NCBI GenBank assembly: GCA_963709995.1
Contig: CAVPYN010000017.1
Span: 252,529 to 316,528 of the forward strand
DNA from: JAUIIK01 sp963709995
Lineage (GTDB): Bacteria > Chloroflexota > Chloroflexia > Thermomicrobiales > CFX8
Length of the DNA stretch: 64,000 nucleotides
Direction: 5' to 3'
Shown: piece after piece, positions 54,064 through 63,189 of the stretch
How positions within the stretch are numbered: position 1 is the stretch's first letter
Layout of the letters: each line of letters begins with the position of its first letter
The notes under the pieces: generated by a model
Told to the model about the DNA's origin: nothing
The model's database searches: none
What the model saw: only the letters and a program-made list of their open reading frames with translations
Position numbers and translations under genes: made by a program

Positions 54064-54069
54064 AAAGCT

Positions 54070-54684
54070 ATGAAAACCAGCTGTCAAGAGGGTCGTATCA
54101 ACCAAAAGCGAAGAACCCGGGCAACGCTCCTCGCGGCGGCCACAACGCTGGTCGAAGCCGGCGAAGTGCCGACGATCCCGGAGGTGGCCGACGCCGCTGG
54201 CATCTCGCGCGCAACGGCATACCGCTACTTCTCCAATCAGGAAGCGATGCTGCTCGAAGCGATGCTCGAACGAGCCATGCCGGAGATCGACCAGATTGTC
54301 CGCGGTTGGAACGAGTCCGACGGCGCTGTGGCGCGTCTCGATCAGCTAGTCCGGACCATCCTGGAAGTCGTCATCGAATATGACGCCAGCTTTCGAGCGA
54401 TGTTGCGCGCCTCGCTCGATCCCGACGCCACCCGGGATCGTATCCGCAGGGGCGGCCGGATTCACTGGCTTGAACAGGCGTTGCATCCGGTCCGCGCCCA
54501 GTTCACAACTGGGGAGTTTGACCGGCTGCTCAATGCTCTGACACCGTATGCTGGGATCGAAGCCGTGATCGTCCTTTGCGACATCGCCAGCCTCACGCCG
54601 CAACAAGCCGTCGAAACCGCGTGCTGGGCGAGCACAACACTGTTGCAGTCGGCGTTATCGGGTATCGGGGATCGGTCTGCGTGA
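54070..54684 (+). CDS. TetR/AcrR family transcriptional regulator
   Basis: A 204-residue repressor. Residues 12-60 form the TetR DNA-binding domain: INQKRRTRATLLAAATTLVEAG followed by the helix-turn-helix PTIPEVADAAGISRATAYRYFSNQEAMLLEAMLE. The C-terminal about 140 residues are the variable ligand and dimer domain, with LDQLVRTILEVVIEYDASFRAMLRASLDPDATRDRIRRGGRIHWLEQALHPVR. ATG 54070 (MKTSCQEGRIN) is preferred over an earlier ATG at 54046, which lies inside the operator. It probably represses itself and the divergent cupin gene. Inducer unknown. Confidence 0.93.
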   Translation: MKTSCQEGRINQKRRTRATLLAAATTLVEAGEVPTIPEVADAAGISRATAYRYFSNQEAMLLEAMLERAMPEIDQIVRGWNESDGAVARLDQLVRTILEVVIEYDASFRAMLRASLDPDATRDRIRRGGRIHWLEQALHPVRAQFTTGEFDRLLNALTPYAGIEAVIVLCDIASLTPQQAVETACWASTTLLQSALSGIGDRSA

Positions 54685-54733
54685 TGAGAACGTCAGAAGA
54701 CCGAACAACGCAAAAGACCAGTCTGTCCCTGGA

Positions 54734-55273
54734 TTAGCCAGCGTGCAACAGATCAGCGAGTTGTTCGGCATGATTCCATTCATGCATCGCGTGAAGCAAC
54801 AGCAAGCCACGAACTCCAAGATCGCCGAGGGCGCCGACAGGTGTTCGAGCGTCGTCCGAGATTCCCACGGCCGCCAACAGCGCCAGGGCAAGCTCGCGAT
54901 CGGCGCGTTCGAGTAGTTCGTGTGTCGCCGGGCGTTCCAGCACCTGCGAGACAGGCCGGTCCTCCGGATCTCCCTGGGGATCATCTCCGGCAAGCCTGGC
55001 AAGCGCGAATTGTAGCCAGAGCATCGCGTCGCAGATGTGGCTGACGATCTCACCGGCTGACCAGACCGGATCCCCCGCGGCGTTGGGCGGTTGTGGATCA
55101 AAAGCGCTAGCCGGCAGAGCATTGATGGCATCGCGCATCGACTGTCGCGCTTGCTGAATCGATCGAATCAGATCGTCCCTGGAGAACTCCGCCGCGGCAC
55201 GCTCGATGACCAGTGAGTCGCTAGCCATGGCAGATTCCAATTCGCGCAATCGATACCGGGTTACTGGTGCCAC
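54734..55273 (-). CDS. DinB superfamily protein
   Basis: A 179-residue four-helix-bundle protein of the DinB/YfiT type. Two histidines of the metal site are visible in WSAGEIVSHICDAMLWLQFALARL near residue 72 and in LLLLHAMHEWNHAEQLADLLHA near the C-terminus (H-x-x-H-x-x-x-H spacing), so a metal site is plausible. Members act as thiol transferases or stress proteins; the exact activity is unknown. The start is GTG at 55273, with AGGAGG just upstream; ATG 55228 is an alternative. It is convergent with the TetR gene (49 bases apart). Confidence 0.85.
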   Translation of the reverse strand: MAPVTRYRLRELESAMASDSLVIERAAAEFSRDDLIRSIQQARQSMRDAINALPASAFDPQPPNAAGDPVWSAGEIVSHICDAMLWLQFALARLAGDDPQGDPEDRPVSQVLERPATHELLERADRELALALLAAVGISDDARTPVGALGDLGVRGLLLLHAMHEWNHAEQLADLLHAG

Positions 55274-55681
55274 TGCCCCTCCTGTCCCCTTCTCGCGCCA
55301 GATTCAGCCTAGTTGTTTCATAGATCGCGGCAAGATCCGGAGGTTGTTGAAAAACGCTGCATCCGACAACACCTGCAAGGTAGTGTCCATCAGCCGCCGC
55401 GCTGCACGGATCGCCTTATGCGGTTGGAGTGCGAGATCGTCGTGGCGTCCTTCTCAACCGTATATTCTCCGCGCTCGACTATGGCTTGTTCCAATGCAAT
55501 CGGTTCTCTTGGCATCAGGGGGGCATCACGTTACTTGCGCTGTAACCACGTGCAGCACCCTGTTTGTGCGTATCAAGAGTCACCTGGATAGGATAGGCTG
55601 CATTCGCTGAACCAGACGCGGAAATGTATCGTACCCCCCATTGACGGCAGCTACTACCGGCACGGACAGGAGCATAACCGA
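55274..55681. other. Intergenic region, 408 bases, with a possible degenerate small gene
   Basis: Between divergent DinB and GNAT genes. On the minus strand, 55515 to 55430 reads MPREPIALEQAIVERGEYTV and, after a frame change, 55430 to 55304 reads KAIRAARRLMDTTLQVLSDA and ends ILPRSMKQLG-stop. Both pieces look protein-like and could be one small gene of about 70 codons with one indel. No family is recognised. The right end should carry the GNAT promoter. Confidence 0.35.
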
Positions 55682-56428
55682 ATGGGCGAACTGATCGGGC
55701 TCGCGGCGAGGAACAACATCTTTCAGAGCGAAGCCGTTCTGGCGGCACTTGGCTCGACGGGGTCGTTCACCGATCATTTCTGGACCAATCAGCACACCTT
55801 CGACGTTCCGTACGCCAATGGCGCGACGCTCGGCGCGGTTGCGGACATCCAGCAACACTACACGGCAATCGAACACCTCACCGCTTCTCGTCCTCTGGAG
55901 GTCCCAACGTTTATCATGGACTCGTGGGCGGCACTCGATCTATCGGAACTGGGATATCGCGTTCGGCTATCCGACGGGTGGTTCGTCCGGGCAGGACCGC
56001 CTTTGCGAGGCGTTGACGACACGTGTTTCGAGGTTGAGACCATCACTACTTCTAAGGGAATCGCCGAATTTGAAGCCGCGAGCGCTATCGGGTTTGGAGG
56101 CGCCCCTCCCGACACATCCGGTCACACCTATCCCGCTGCGCTCCTATCCGACGAGCGCTTCACATTCTCTGGCCTCCGGGTGGACGGCATACTCGCGTCG
56201 GGCGTCTTCCTGTTTGAAGATCCAGCCTGTGTCGGAGTCTTCACCTTCTTCACCCTGCCTGCCTATCGTGGTCGAGGACTGGGGTCCAGTGTCTTGCGCC
56301 ATGCCTTGTCTCATGCCCCGAACCTCCCGCTCGCAACCAACCCATCGTCGATGTCACGTGGCATCTTCGAACGGCTGAACTTCCAGGCCGCCGGAGAACG
56401 GCGTATCTGGGTTCGAAATCGTGGATGA
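55682..56428 (+). CDS. GNAT family N-acetyltransferase
   Basis: A 248-residue acetyltransferase. The C-terminal GNAT domain shows the acetyl-CoA pyrophosphate loop in LPAYRGRGLGSSVLRHALSH (R/Q-x-x-G-x-G/A) near residue 199 and the following helix and strand LPLATNPSSMSRGIFERLNFQAAGERRIWVR. The N-terminal 100 residues (LIGLAARNNIFQSEAVLAALGS, then HFWTNQHTFDVPYANGATLG) are not typical GNAT sequence and may form a separate binding domain. It lies immediately upstream of the Cmr operon, same strand, 130 bases before cmr1; nothing indicates it belongs to the CRISPR system. Confidence 0.87.
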   Translation: MGELIGLAARNNIFQSEAVLAALGSTGSFTDHFWTNQHTFDVPYANGATLGAVADIQQHYTAIEHLTASRPLEVPTFIMDSWAALDLSELGYRVRLSDGWFVRAGPPLRGVDDTCFEVETITTSKGIAEFEAASAIGFGGAPPDTSGHTYPAALLSDERFTFSGLRVDGILASGVFLFEDPACVGVFTFFTLPAYRGRGLGSSVLRHALSHAPNLPLATNPSSMSRGIFERLNFQAAGERRIWVRNRG

Positions 56429-56560
56429 CACCGCTGCATAGATCGCGAAACTTCTGCTCTTACGCGAAGTTAGCCTAAGTAGCGACTTTGAATTCTTCAT
56501 TGTGGCTGCATTATACTGTCCAGGAGATTCTTGAAAACCGAACCGCCAGTTGGAGGAACC

Positions 56561-57880
56561 ATGCCTCGACGTCTTCCAGTCGCGTCCCCACCGCCGCTCC
56601 CTGAGCGATCGGGACGTGGTAAACCGTTGCTCGATCTTGAGATTTCCGTGGTCACCCCGCTATTCGGCGGGAGCCCAACCGCCGGTGTCGTCGATCCGGA
56701 ACGTCCTATCACCGGCCAAACGGTTCGTGGCCACCTGCGTTTCTGGTGGCGGGCCTGTAATGCGTCGCGCTTCACGACAGCGGAGGAGATGTTTGCGAAT
56801 GAAGCCAGACTTTGGGGCTCGGTCGGCGGCAGTGAAGAGCCAGTTCCTTCAAGTTTGAACGTGCGAGTGCGACTCTTGGATTCCGGCAGACACGTAAATC
56901 TCCGAGAAAAGGACAATCGAAGTCGCCCAGTATGGCGTCGGGGATATCCCAGCTATGCTCTGTTTCCGTTCCAAGAGTCAAACGATAAACCGGTCGCGGA
57001 CGCGTGTCTCACTGGAGTCCGCTTTCAGCTCACGGTATCGGCAGCCATGCATATCACGTCGGACCAGGCTAGCGGCCTGGTGAAGGAGATTGAATCCGCC
57101 GTCTGGGCATGGATCACCTTTGGCGGCATAGGTGCGCGTACGCGGCGAGGCTGCGGCAGCTTGTGGTGTACGGACGCTAACTTCCAGCCACCGTCTGACA
57201 CGCGAAGAATCGCGTCATGGTTACAGGACAGGGCCGGACGACACGTCGCAGGAGGCTCCGGTAGTGGTCTCCAGCCTTCGCTCTCAGGCGCCCGGTTCGT
57301 CGTCGATGAGCAGACAGGCGGCCACATTGAAGCCTGGCAGGAGACCGTCTGTGTCATGGCCGATCTACGGCAAAAAACCGGATTTGCTCGAAACCCCGGA
57401 CAGGGAAACCGTCCGGGCCGCAGCCGCTGGCCCGAACCGGACACCCTGCGCGACATTCTCAACATCGATGACCGCCGCCACAAACCGGAACATCCCGCGC
57501 GACCCTCATTTCCGCGCGCAGATCTTGGACTACCAATTGTCTTCCAACAGATGCAGGGCTCCCCTACTTTAGGGCCGTCTGAAGAGTCCACGCGCATGGC
57601 GTCTCCAGTTATTCTGAAACCCCTGGCAATCGCACAAGACCGGTCCGTGCCCCTTGTGCTGGTATTGAATGCTCCGCACGTTTGGGACAACGGCACCCCA
57701 GAGCTCATGCTCAAACAGGGCCAGCGTTCGCGGAAGATTGGCCGGGACATGCTCCAACTCGGCGACAGGAGCCGCGATGTTCACCCTCTTCACAACGAAC
57801 GCTACAAGGTCACAAACGCAAGGGACGCAGTGCTCGCACTCGCGGCAAGCCTCTGGAAAACACGAGTGGAGGAACTTTGA
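56561..57880 (+). CDS. cmr1: Type III-B CRISPR RAMP protein Cmr1
   Basis: A 439-residue RAMP-superfamily subunit of the Cmr effector complex. The Cmr1 N-terminal pattern is clear: LLDLEISVVTPLFGGSPTAG near residue 24 and PITGQTVRGHLRFWWRACNA near residue 49, the helix-and-arginine element typical of Cmr1. The glycine-rich loop FGGIGARTRRGCGSLWC follows near residue 185. Cmr1 caps the 3' end of the crRNA-target duplex in the complex. ATG 56561 has TTGGAGGAACC before it; the TTG at 56531 is less likely. It is the first gene of the operon and overlaps cas10 by one base (TGATG). Confidence 0.95.
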   Translation: MPRRLPVASPPPLPERSGRGKPLLDLEISVVTPLFGGSPTAGVVDPERPITGQTVRGHLRFWWRACNASRFTTAEEMFANEARLWGSVGGSEEPVPSSLNVRVRLLDSGRHVNLREKDNRSRPVWRRGYPSYALFPFQESNDKPVADACLTGVRFQLTVSAAMHITSDQASGLVKEIESAVWAWITFGGIGARTRRGCGSLWCTDANFQPPSDTRRIASWLQDRAGRHVAGGSGSGLQPSLSGARFVVDEQTGGHIEAWQETVCVMADLRQKTGFARNPGQGNRPGRSRWPEPDTLRDILNIDDRRHKPEHPARPSFPRADLGLPIVFQQMQGSPTLGPSEESTRMASPVILKPLAIAQDRSVPLVLVLNAPHVWDNGTPELMLKQGQRSRKIGRDMLQLGDRSRDVHPLHNERYKVTNARDAVLALAASLWKTRVEEL

Positions 57881-59664
57881 TGAGCTGTTTACTGGCCATC
57901 AGCATCGGGCCGGTGCAGGATTTCATCGCGGCGGCGCGCAAGACGCGCGATCTCTGGTACGGCTCAACACTGCTCAGCGAGGTCTCGCAACAGGTGGCCC
58001 GGCTGTTGCAAGTCGAGTATGGCGCTGTGCTGATCTTTCCTCATCCTGACGCCGTCGAAGCTACTGGAGATGAAAGCCCGGCGGTGGCGAACAAGATCCT
58101 GGCAATTCTTCCTCGCAGCGACCCATCGGGAATCGTGTCCGAGATCAAGAAGGCGGCTGTGGATCTCCTCGTACAGCAGTACGATGATTCGCTCGTAGGA
58201 CTTGGCGACGCGCGGCCGTACATCGACGAAGAGATCGCGAGCCGCCAGGCAAAACACTTCATCGAGTTCTATAGCGCCTGGGTTCCCTACGACGGCTCGC
58301 CGGAGAGCTACCGGGAGGCGCGGTTGAACGTCGAGCGCCTGCTGGCGGGCCGCAAAGCGCTACGCGACTTCGGGAAAGCCGACGGGAAAGCCAACGTTCC
58401 CAAGAGCAGCCTCGATCCCAGCCGCGAATCCGTGTTCAAACTTGAGACGGACGACGCGAAGCAAACGCTCGGACGTCGTCTAAGCCTTGCTGGCCGCGCT
58501 TCCCACGAAAACGGCTCATTCACCCTGTCCGAGTTTCTCGACGGCGTTTCGCTGGTCAAACGACTCGGCGGAGCGGAAGCGGGACAGGCTCGTTACCCAT
58601 CCGTCGTGCGGGTGGCCGCGGATCCCTACATTCGCTACCTGAAGTCATCAAAGCTCGAACAGCTACACCGCCTGAACGAGTTGGCGGAAGAAGCGGCGCG
58701 GCATGGATTCATCGAGCGGCTTTCCAAGACAGGTCTCCACACAGCGCCATACGTCGACTTCCCGTTCGACAGTCAGATCCTCTTCACCGATGACCCCGAC
58801 ATCCCCGACAGCGATGAAGATGGAAAGCGGATCAAGGATGAGATTCGCAATCTGGTTGGCGACCGTGCCCCTGCTTACTACGCCATTCTGGTGGCCGACG
58901 GCGACCGGATGGGGGCGCACCTGGGTACGATGCAATCGCCCAACGAGCACCAGGCGTTCTCACGGAAGCTGGCGAGCTTCGCCAGGGACGCCGGAGCCAT
59001 CGTGCGCGAGCACCAGGGAGTGATCGTCTACAGCGGTGGGGATGATGTGCTGGTGTTCCTGCCGGTGGATACGGCGATCGATTGCGCTGGCCGTCTGCGA
59101 ACCGCGTTTCGCGCTGCTTGCGGCGCAGACGTCACCCTTAGCGCTGGCATTTCCGTTGGCTTCTATCGAGAACCACTCTGGCTGGCGCTCGACCGGGCGC
59201 GAGCGGCAGAAGCGGCGGCGAAGGGGCCACGCAATGCCCTCGCGGTTGTCTGGCATACGCGGTCCAGCGGCTCGGACGGGCAACCGGTCGTCCTTCAATG
59301 GCGAGATGGTTCGGATGACCCGTTGCGGCAGTGGCAACTGTGGATCGATCGCTTCGCCACTGATGTGATTCCAACCGGCGCGGCGTATGAACTGCGCGCG
59401 CTCGCGGCTGAGCTTCGGCCGCTCTTCGAAACCAGATCTGACGCCGGTCTGGGAAATGATCTGGTCCGCCACGAGGTGCGCCGCATTCTCAAGCGAAAGC
59501 GTCTCGAAGGAGGAAACCGGTCGCTTTCAGACGAGATCATCGACGAGATTGGCCACCAGTGCTCCGATCCCGAATCTCTGGAGGGGCTTGTCAACCTGAT
59601 GATCATGGCACGCCGGTTCGCGGCGGTACTCCGTCCCGCTGGAGTGGAGGTTGGCACCTCATGA
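57880..59664 (+). CDS. cas10: Cas10/Cmr2, HD-less large subunit with intact cyclase motif
   Basis: A 594-residue large subunit of the type III-B complex. It begins directly with the Cmr2 opening IGPVQDFIAAARKTRDLWYGSTLLSEVSQQVA, so the N-terminal HD nuclease domain found in many Cas10 proteins is absent. Two palm elements are present: AILVADGDRMGAHLG near residue 337 and SGGDDVL with GGDD at residues 386-389, followed by LSAGISVGFYREPLWLALDRARAAEAAAK. The GGDD loop is the active site for cyclic oligoadenylate synthesis. No CxxC zinc ribbon is visible. Target-RNA-activated signalling, not ssDNA cleavage, should therefore be its output. ATG 57880 overlaps cmr1; cmr3 overlaps its stop by four bases. 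Confidence 0.95.
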   Translation: MSCLLAISIGPVQDFIAAARKTRDLWYGSTLLSEVSQQVARLLQVEYGAVLIFPHPDAVEATGDESPAVANKILAILPRSDPSGIVSEIKKAAVDLLVQQYDDSLVGLGDARPYIDEEIASRQAKHFIEFYSAWVPYDGSPESYREARLNVERLLAGRKALRDFGKADGKANVPKSSLDPSRESVFKLETDDAKQTLGRRLSLAGRASHENGSFTLSEFLDGVSLVKRLGGAEAGQARYPSVVRVAADPYIRYLKSSKLEQLHRLNELAEEAARHGFIERLSKTGLHTAPYVDFPFDSQILFTDDPDIPDSDEDGKRIKDEIRNLVGDRAPAYYAILVADGDRMGAHLGTMQSPNEHQAFSRKLASFARDAGAIVREHQGVIVYSGGDDVLVFLPVDTAIDCAGRLRTAFRAACGADVTLSAGISVGFYREPLWLALDRARAAEAAAKGPRNALAVVWHTRSSGSDGQPVVLQWRDGSDDPLRQWQLWIDRFATDVIPTGAAYELRALAAELRPLFETRSDAGLGNDLVRHEVRRILKRKRLEGGNRSLSDEIIDEIGHQCSDPESLEGLVNLMIMARRFAAVLRPAGVEVGTS

Positions 59665-60839
59665 GTGCGAACGCACATACGACAGTGCTACTCCAACCGA
59701 GAGATCCACTAATCGCCCGCGACGCCCGGCCGTTCGACCCGACGCCTGGCGCGCGAGCAACAACCCTTGCCTGGCCCTGGCCGCAAACGGTCGCCGGGGC
59801 GCTACGAACTCACGCTGGGAATGCGATCGATCTCGACTGGAGTGTTCACGAGAACCTGATCCGAATCCATGAGATGTCATTGAAAGGACCTTTACTCGTC
59901 GCCTGGCAGGACACTGAGCGCGCCTGGCAGCCCTACATACCGGCTCCGTCCGATGCCGTCGTCTACAGCGAGAATCCGGAGTTGCCGCCCGGCCAGCGCA
60001 ATCTGAAGGTCATGCGTCTCTCTCCAAGATCGCTGGCCGGAGGCGAAGGAGTCGATCTGCCGTATCCCGGCGATCTCCAGCCGCTCGCGGTGGATCAGGA
60101 TGTCAAACCGGAGCACGGGGTCGCTTTCTGGTCGATCGACGACGCGTGGCGCTGGCTGCTAAGCGCCGGTGACGAAGCCCCGCCGGTTCAATGGCTCGGA
60201 CCGTTGCCGCAGGAAACGCGCATGCACGTCGCCCTTGACGAAGCGTCGGGCACGGCTAGTGAAGGAGCGCTCTTCGCAACGACCGGGCTGCGCTTCCCGG
60301 ACAGCGCCACGACCGGGGATTATCCGGCAACGGCGATGCTGGCGCGGCTGTCTGGCCTTCCCGATGGGTGGGATCCGCGACCCGGCTTCGTGCCGCTCGG
60401 CGGGGAGAGACGGCTCACGGCAATTGAGCCGGTTCCGGACGGGCTCTGGCCCGCCGCGCCGGAGATGCCTGATGCCAATGTCCGGCGTTTGCGGTTGATG
60501 CTGGTCACGCCGGGGGTATTCGAGCGTGGCTGGCTGCCCGGCTGGCTGGACCGCCGGACGCTGGAGGGCGCGCCGCCATCCGCCCCGGGCCTAAAGCTCA
60601 AGCTCGTCTCGGCCGCGCTTGGGCGCAGGATGGCGATCAGCGGCTGGCGCTTGCGCGATGGCGAGCGCGGGCAGCGCCCGACGCGCTACGCGGCGCCGCC
60701 TGGCGCGGTCTACTTCTTCGATGTAGTCAACGGCCCCGTGACCGCCGAACAGTGGCGCGGCCTCTGGCTGGAATCAATCGCCGATCTTGGACTGGACCGC
60801 GACAACGGCTACGGCCTGGCGCTTCCAGGCATCTGGTAA
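59661..60839 (+). CDS. cmr3: Type III-B CRISPR protein Cmr3
   Basis: A 392-residue RAMP protein. The N-terminal sequence TVLLQPRDPLIARDARPFDPTPGARATTLAWPWPQTVAGALRTHAG is characteristic of Cmr3 (RDP.IFRDGRPF...-like with a G-x-x-x-T-x-x-G-x-x-R pattern). The middle contains the glycine-rich Cmr3 elements and the C-terminus ends in the RAMP glycine motif LGLDRDNGYGLALPGIW. Cmr3 binds the 5' repeat-derived handle of crRNA and Cas10. The ATG overlaps the cas10 stop by four bases. Fifteen bases separate it from cmr4. Confidence 0.94.
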   Translation: MSANAHTTVLLQPRDPLIARDARPFDPTPGARATTLAWPWPQTVAGALRTHAGNAIDLDWSVHENLIRIHEMSLKGPLLVAWQDTERAWQPYIPAPSDAVVYSENPELPPGQRNLKVMRLSPRSLAGGEGVDLPYPGDLQPLAVDQDVKPEHGVAFWSIDDAWRWLLSAGDEAPPVQWLGPLPQETRMHVALDEASGTASEGALFATTGLRFPDSATTGDYPATAMLARLSGLPDGWDPRPGFVPLGGERRLTAIEPVPDGLWPAAPEMPDANVRRLRLMLVTPGVFERGWLPGWLDRRTLEGAPPSAPGLKLKLVSAALGRRMAISGWRLRDGERGQRPTRYAAPPGAVYFFDVVNGPVTAEQWRGLWLESIADLGLDRDNGYGLALPGIW

Positions 60840-60854
60840 AGGAGACAAGCATTC

Positions 60855-61736
60855 ATGGACGCGATCAGGACGCTTTATCTGCACGCCCTGAGCGGATTGC
60901 ACACCGGAACCGGACAGTCAGCAGGGATCATCGACCTGCCGGTTGCCCGGGAGGTTTCGACCAACTGGCCGTTTGTGCCCGGTTCGACGCTCAAAGGCGT
61001 CCTGCGGGACGCTTGTCAACCGGCTGAGGGGGAAGACCGGCACGCCTTCGACGCCGCTTTCGGCAAGGCGACCGTGGACGAGGCCGAAAGCGCTGGCTCA
61101 CTCTGGTTTAGCGATGCCCGGCTGCTCTGTTTGCCGGTGCGCAGCCTCTACGGCACCGTCGCCTGGCTCAGCTGCCCGCTGGCGCTCCGGAGGTGGCAAC
61201 GCGATCGGATGAACGACGACAGCCATCCGGGGCTGGCAATCCCAGCTATTGAGAGCGATGAGACGATGCTCGTCGCCAGCCCCGACGCCGCTATCGTCAA
61301 CGGCGGCCGGGTGTTTCTGAAGGACCTCGACCTTCCAGCAAGCGCGAACGACGAGACCAGCGTGCTAGCCGCGATGATCGCCGGCGAGATCTTCGGCGAC
61401 ACCGAATGGGAAACCGAGTTCAGGACGCGTTTCGGGATCGTCTCGAACGATGTCTTTACCTTCCTGGCCGAAACCTGCACCGAGGTGACGGCGCGGGTGC
61501 GCCTCAACGAAGACACCAAGACGGTCGCGCGCGGGGCGCTCTGGTACGAAGAAGCCGTGCCCGCCGAAACGATCTTCGCTTGCCCGGTGGTCGCCGCGCC
61601 GCGCGCCGGCCAGCCTGGGTCTGAGGATCTGTACGCCGTCCTGGCTCAGGCGGGGGAGCAACCGGTTCAGATCGGCGGAAACGCAAGCGTCGGCCGCGGG
61701 CTGACCCGGCTGCGATTGACGGGACAGCCAGCATGA
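60855..61736 (+). CDS. cmr4: Type III-B CRISPR RAMP protein Cmr4 (target RNA nuclease, backbone)
   Basis: A 293-residue backbone subunit that repeats along the crRNA. The N-terminus is archetypal: LYLHALSGLHTGTGQSAGIIDLPVAREVSTNWPFVPGSTLKGVLRD. Asp27 lies at the position of the catalytic Asp26 of archaeal Cmr4, so cleavage of target RNA at 6-nt steps is expected. Internal features include the FGKATVDEAESAGSLWFSDARLL loop and the C-terminal IGGNASVGRGLTRLRL glycine loop. The ATG at 60855 follows AAGGAGAC. The stop overlaps the cmr5 start by four bases (ATGA). Confidence 0.96.
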   Translation: MDAIRTLYLHALSGLHTGTGQSAGIIDLPVAREVSTNWPFVPGSTLKGVLRDACQPAEGEDRHAFDAAFGKATVDEAESAGSLWFSDARLLCLPVRSLYGTVAWLSCPLALRRWQRDRMNDDSHPGLAIPAIESDETMLVASPDAAIVNGGRVFLKDLDLPASANDETSVLAAMIAGEIFGDTEWETEFRTRFGIVSNDVFTFLAETCTEVTARVRLNEDTKTVARGALWYEEAVPAETIFACPVVAAPRAGQPGSEDLYAVLAQAGEQPVQIGGNASVGRGLTRLRLTGQPA

Positions 61737-62122
61737 GCGGGATCAAAACGCGCCAGCAAGAGGATATGGCCCGCGCCCTGGCGCATGTTCGCCAGGTGCG
61801 GGATTCCGGCATCGCTTCCAGTTACGGGAATCTCTGCCTCAAAGTGCCGGTTCTGGTCCAGACCAACGGGCTCTGCCAGGCGCTGGCATTCCTGGAGGAC
61901 AAGGGCAAAGGCAGCGCCAACGGACCGCACCAGACGGTGCTGAAGCACATCAGCGAGGTGCTTGGGATCGAGCGCGAGCGGCTGCTCGACACCGTCCAGG
62001 AAGCTCCGCTAATGGAGTACATCATGTACAGCCGCAGGATCATGGAAGCCTGGGTCTACTACAAACGCTTCAGCGTGTCCTTCCTTGATGCCGATCTCAC
62101 CAGCGATGATGAGGAGGGATGA
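61733..62122 (+). CDS. cmr5: Type III-B CRISPR small subunit Cmr5
   Basis: A 129-residue, all-helical small subunit. The sequence pattern TRQQEDMARALAHVRQVRDS, then SYGNLCLKVPVLVQTNGLCQALAFLEDKGKG and YMLYSRRIMEAWVYYKRFSVSFL-like C-terminus (here YIMYSRRIMEAWVYYKRFSV) is typical of Cmr5 (TIGR01881). Cmr5 subunits line the minor filament and contact target RNA. It overlaps both neighbours (cmr4 stop and cmr6 start) by four bases. Confidence 0.95.
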   Translation: MSGIKTRQQEDMARALAHVRQVRDSGIASSYGNLCLKVPVLVQTNGLCQALAFLEDKGKGSANGPHQTVLKHISEVLGIERERLLDTVQEAPLMEYIMYSRRIMEAWVYYKRFSVSFLDADLTSDDEEG

Positions 62123-63189
62123 TGGTCAACGCCATGCGAGCCAGCCTGGCCCGGTCGTTTCAAGGCGAACGCGCAAACGGCGCGGTCGAGCATGCGGGGG
62201 TATTGCTTGACTACTACCTGCGGGAGATCGGGAGCGGGGCAAAGCCACACCTGACGACGCTCTATGAACAGGCGTGCAGGACGCGTTCACCTCTACTGTA
62301 TCGCCGGGCATTCGAGCGCTGGCAAGGGTTGCACGCACAGGACCGCGACCACACGGCGACGCGCGAGTTCCAGATTGAGGACCGGTTGCTGGTCGGGGCC
62401 GGCGGCGACAATGTACGCGAGACCGCCATCACCCTGCACCACAGCTATGGCGTCCCGATCATTCCCGGTTCGGCGCTCAAGGGCCTGGCGCGCGCCTACG
62501 CCCGCTGGTGGCTGGAAGACGACGCCGAGTTCCAGTCCGGTGATTATGTTGAGTTGATGAAGGTGATCTTCGGTGAACAGGATCTGGCAGGCTACGTCAC
62601 CTGGCACGACGCCTGGTACATCCCCGCTTCCGCGCCGGACGACCGGCCGCTGGCCCTGGATGTCCTGACGCCGCACCACAAGGGATATTACACCGGCGGC
62701 TCTGGCGAGCGGGCCTGGCCCTCCGACTTCGACGACCCGACGCCGGTGCAGTTCCTCAGCGCGAGGGGGAGCTATCTGGTGGCAATCTCTGGTCCCACCC
62801 GCGAGTGGGCGGACCGGGCGATGGCGTTGTTGACCTATGCCGCGGCGGAGTGGGGAGTCGGCGGCAAGACCTCCAGCGGCTATGGACGAATGAGCGCAAC
62901 GGTGGACGAAGGCGGGCGAGCGGGGCAAGGAGAACGCACCGTCGTCGTGACGGATCATCCATCCATCGTGCAGATCAGATCGCTCCGCCCTCAGGACATC
63001 AAGGGACAGATTACCAACCTTTACCAGCAGGCAATTCGCGAAGAAGAGCCGTTACGCAAGCAATCCCTCATCGCGATCTGGGAGAAGATTGAGAGCTATC
63101 CCGACACCCACGCCCGAAAGTGGCAACGCAGCAAAGCCTGGATACAGAATCTCAAAGATGAGTTAGGAATCGAAGAGAACGATGACTGA
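62119..63189 (+). CDS. cmr6: Type III-B CRISPR RAMP protein Cmr6
   Basis: A 356-residue RAMP subunit. Hallmarks are VRETAITLHHSYGVPIIPGSALKGLARAYARWW near residue 95 (the G-S-A-L-K-G-L-A-R helix) and the glycine-rich loop WGVGGKTSSGYGRM near residue 257, which fits the Cmr6 consensus. The final 80 residues (RSLRPQDIKGQITNLYQQAIREEEPLRKQS) are a helical tail. Cmr6 sits at the crRNA 3' end next to Cmr1. GTG/ATG ambiguity is absent: ATGATG at 62119 follows GGAGG. The stop lies inside the next gene, which starts eight bases earlier. Confidence 0.95.
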   Translation: MMVNAMRASLARSFQGERANGAVEHAGVLLDYYLREIGSGAKPHLTTLYEQACRTRSPLLYRRAFERWQGLHAQDRDHTATREFQIEDRLLVGAGGDNVRETAITLHHSYGVPIIPGSALKGLARAYARWWLEDDAEFQSGDYVELMKVIFGEQDLAGYVTWHDAWYIPASAPDDRPLALDVLTPHHKGYYTGGSGERAWPSDFDDPTPVQFLSARGSYLVAISGPTREWADRAMALLTYAAAEWGVGGKTSSGYGRMSATVDEGGRAGQGERTVVVTDHPSIVQIRSLRPQDIKGQITNLYQQAIREEEPLRKQSLIAIWEKIESYPDTHARKWQRSKAWIQNLKDELGIEENDD

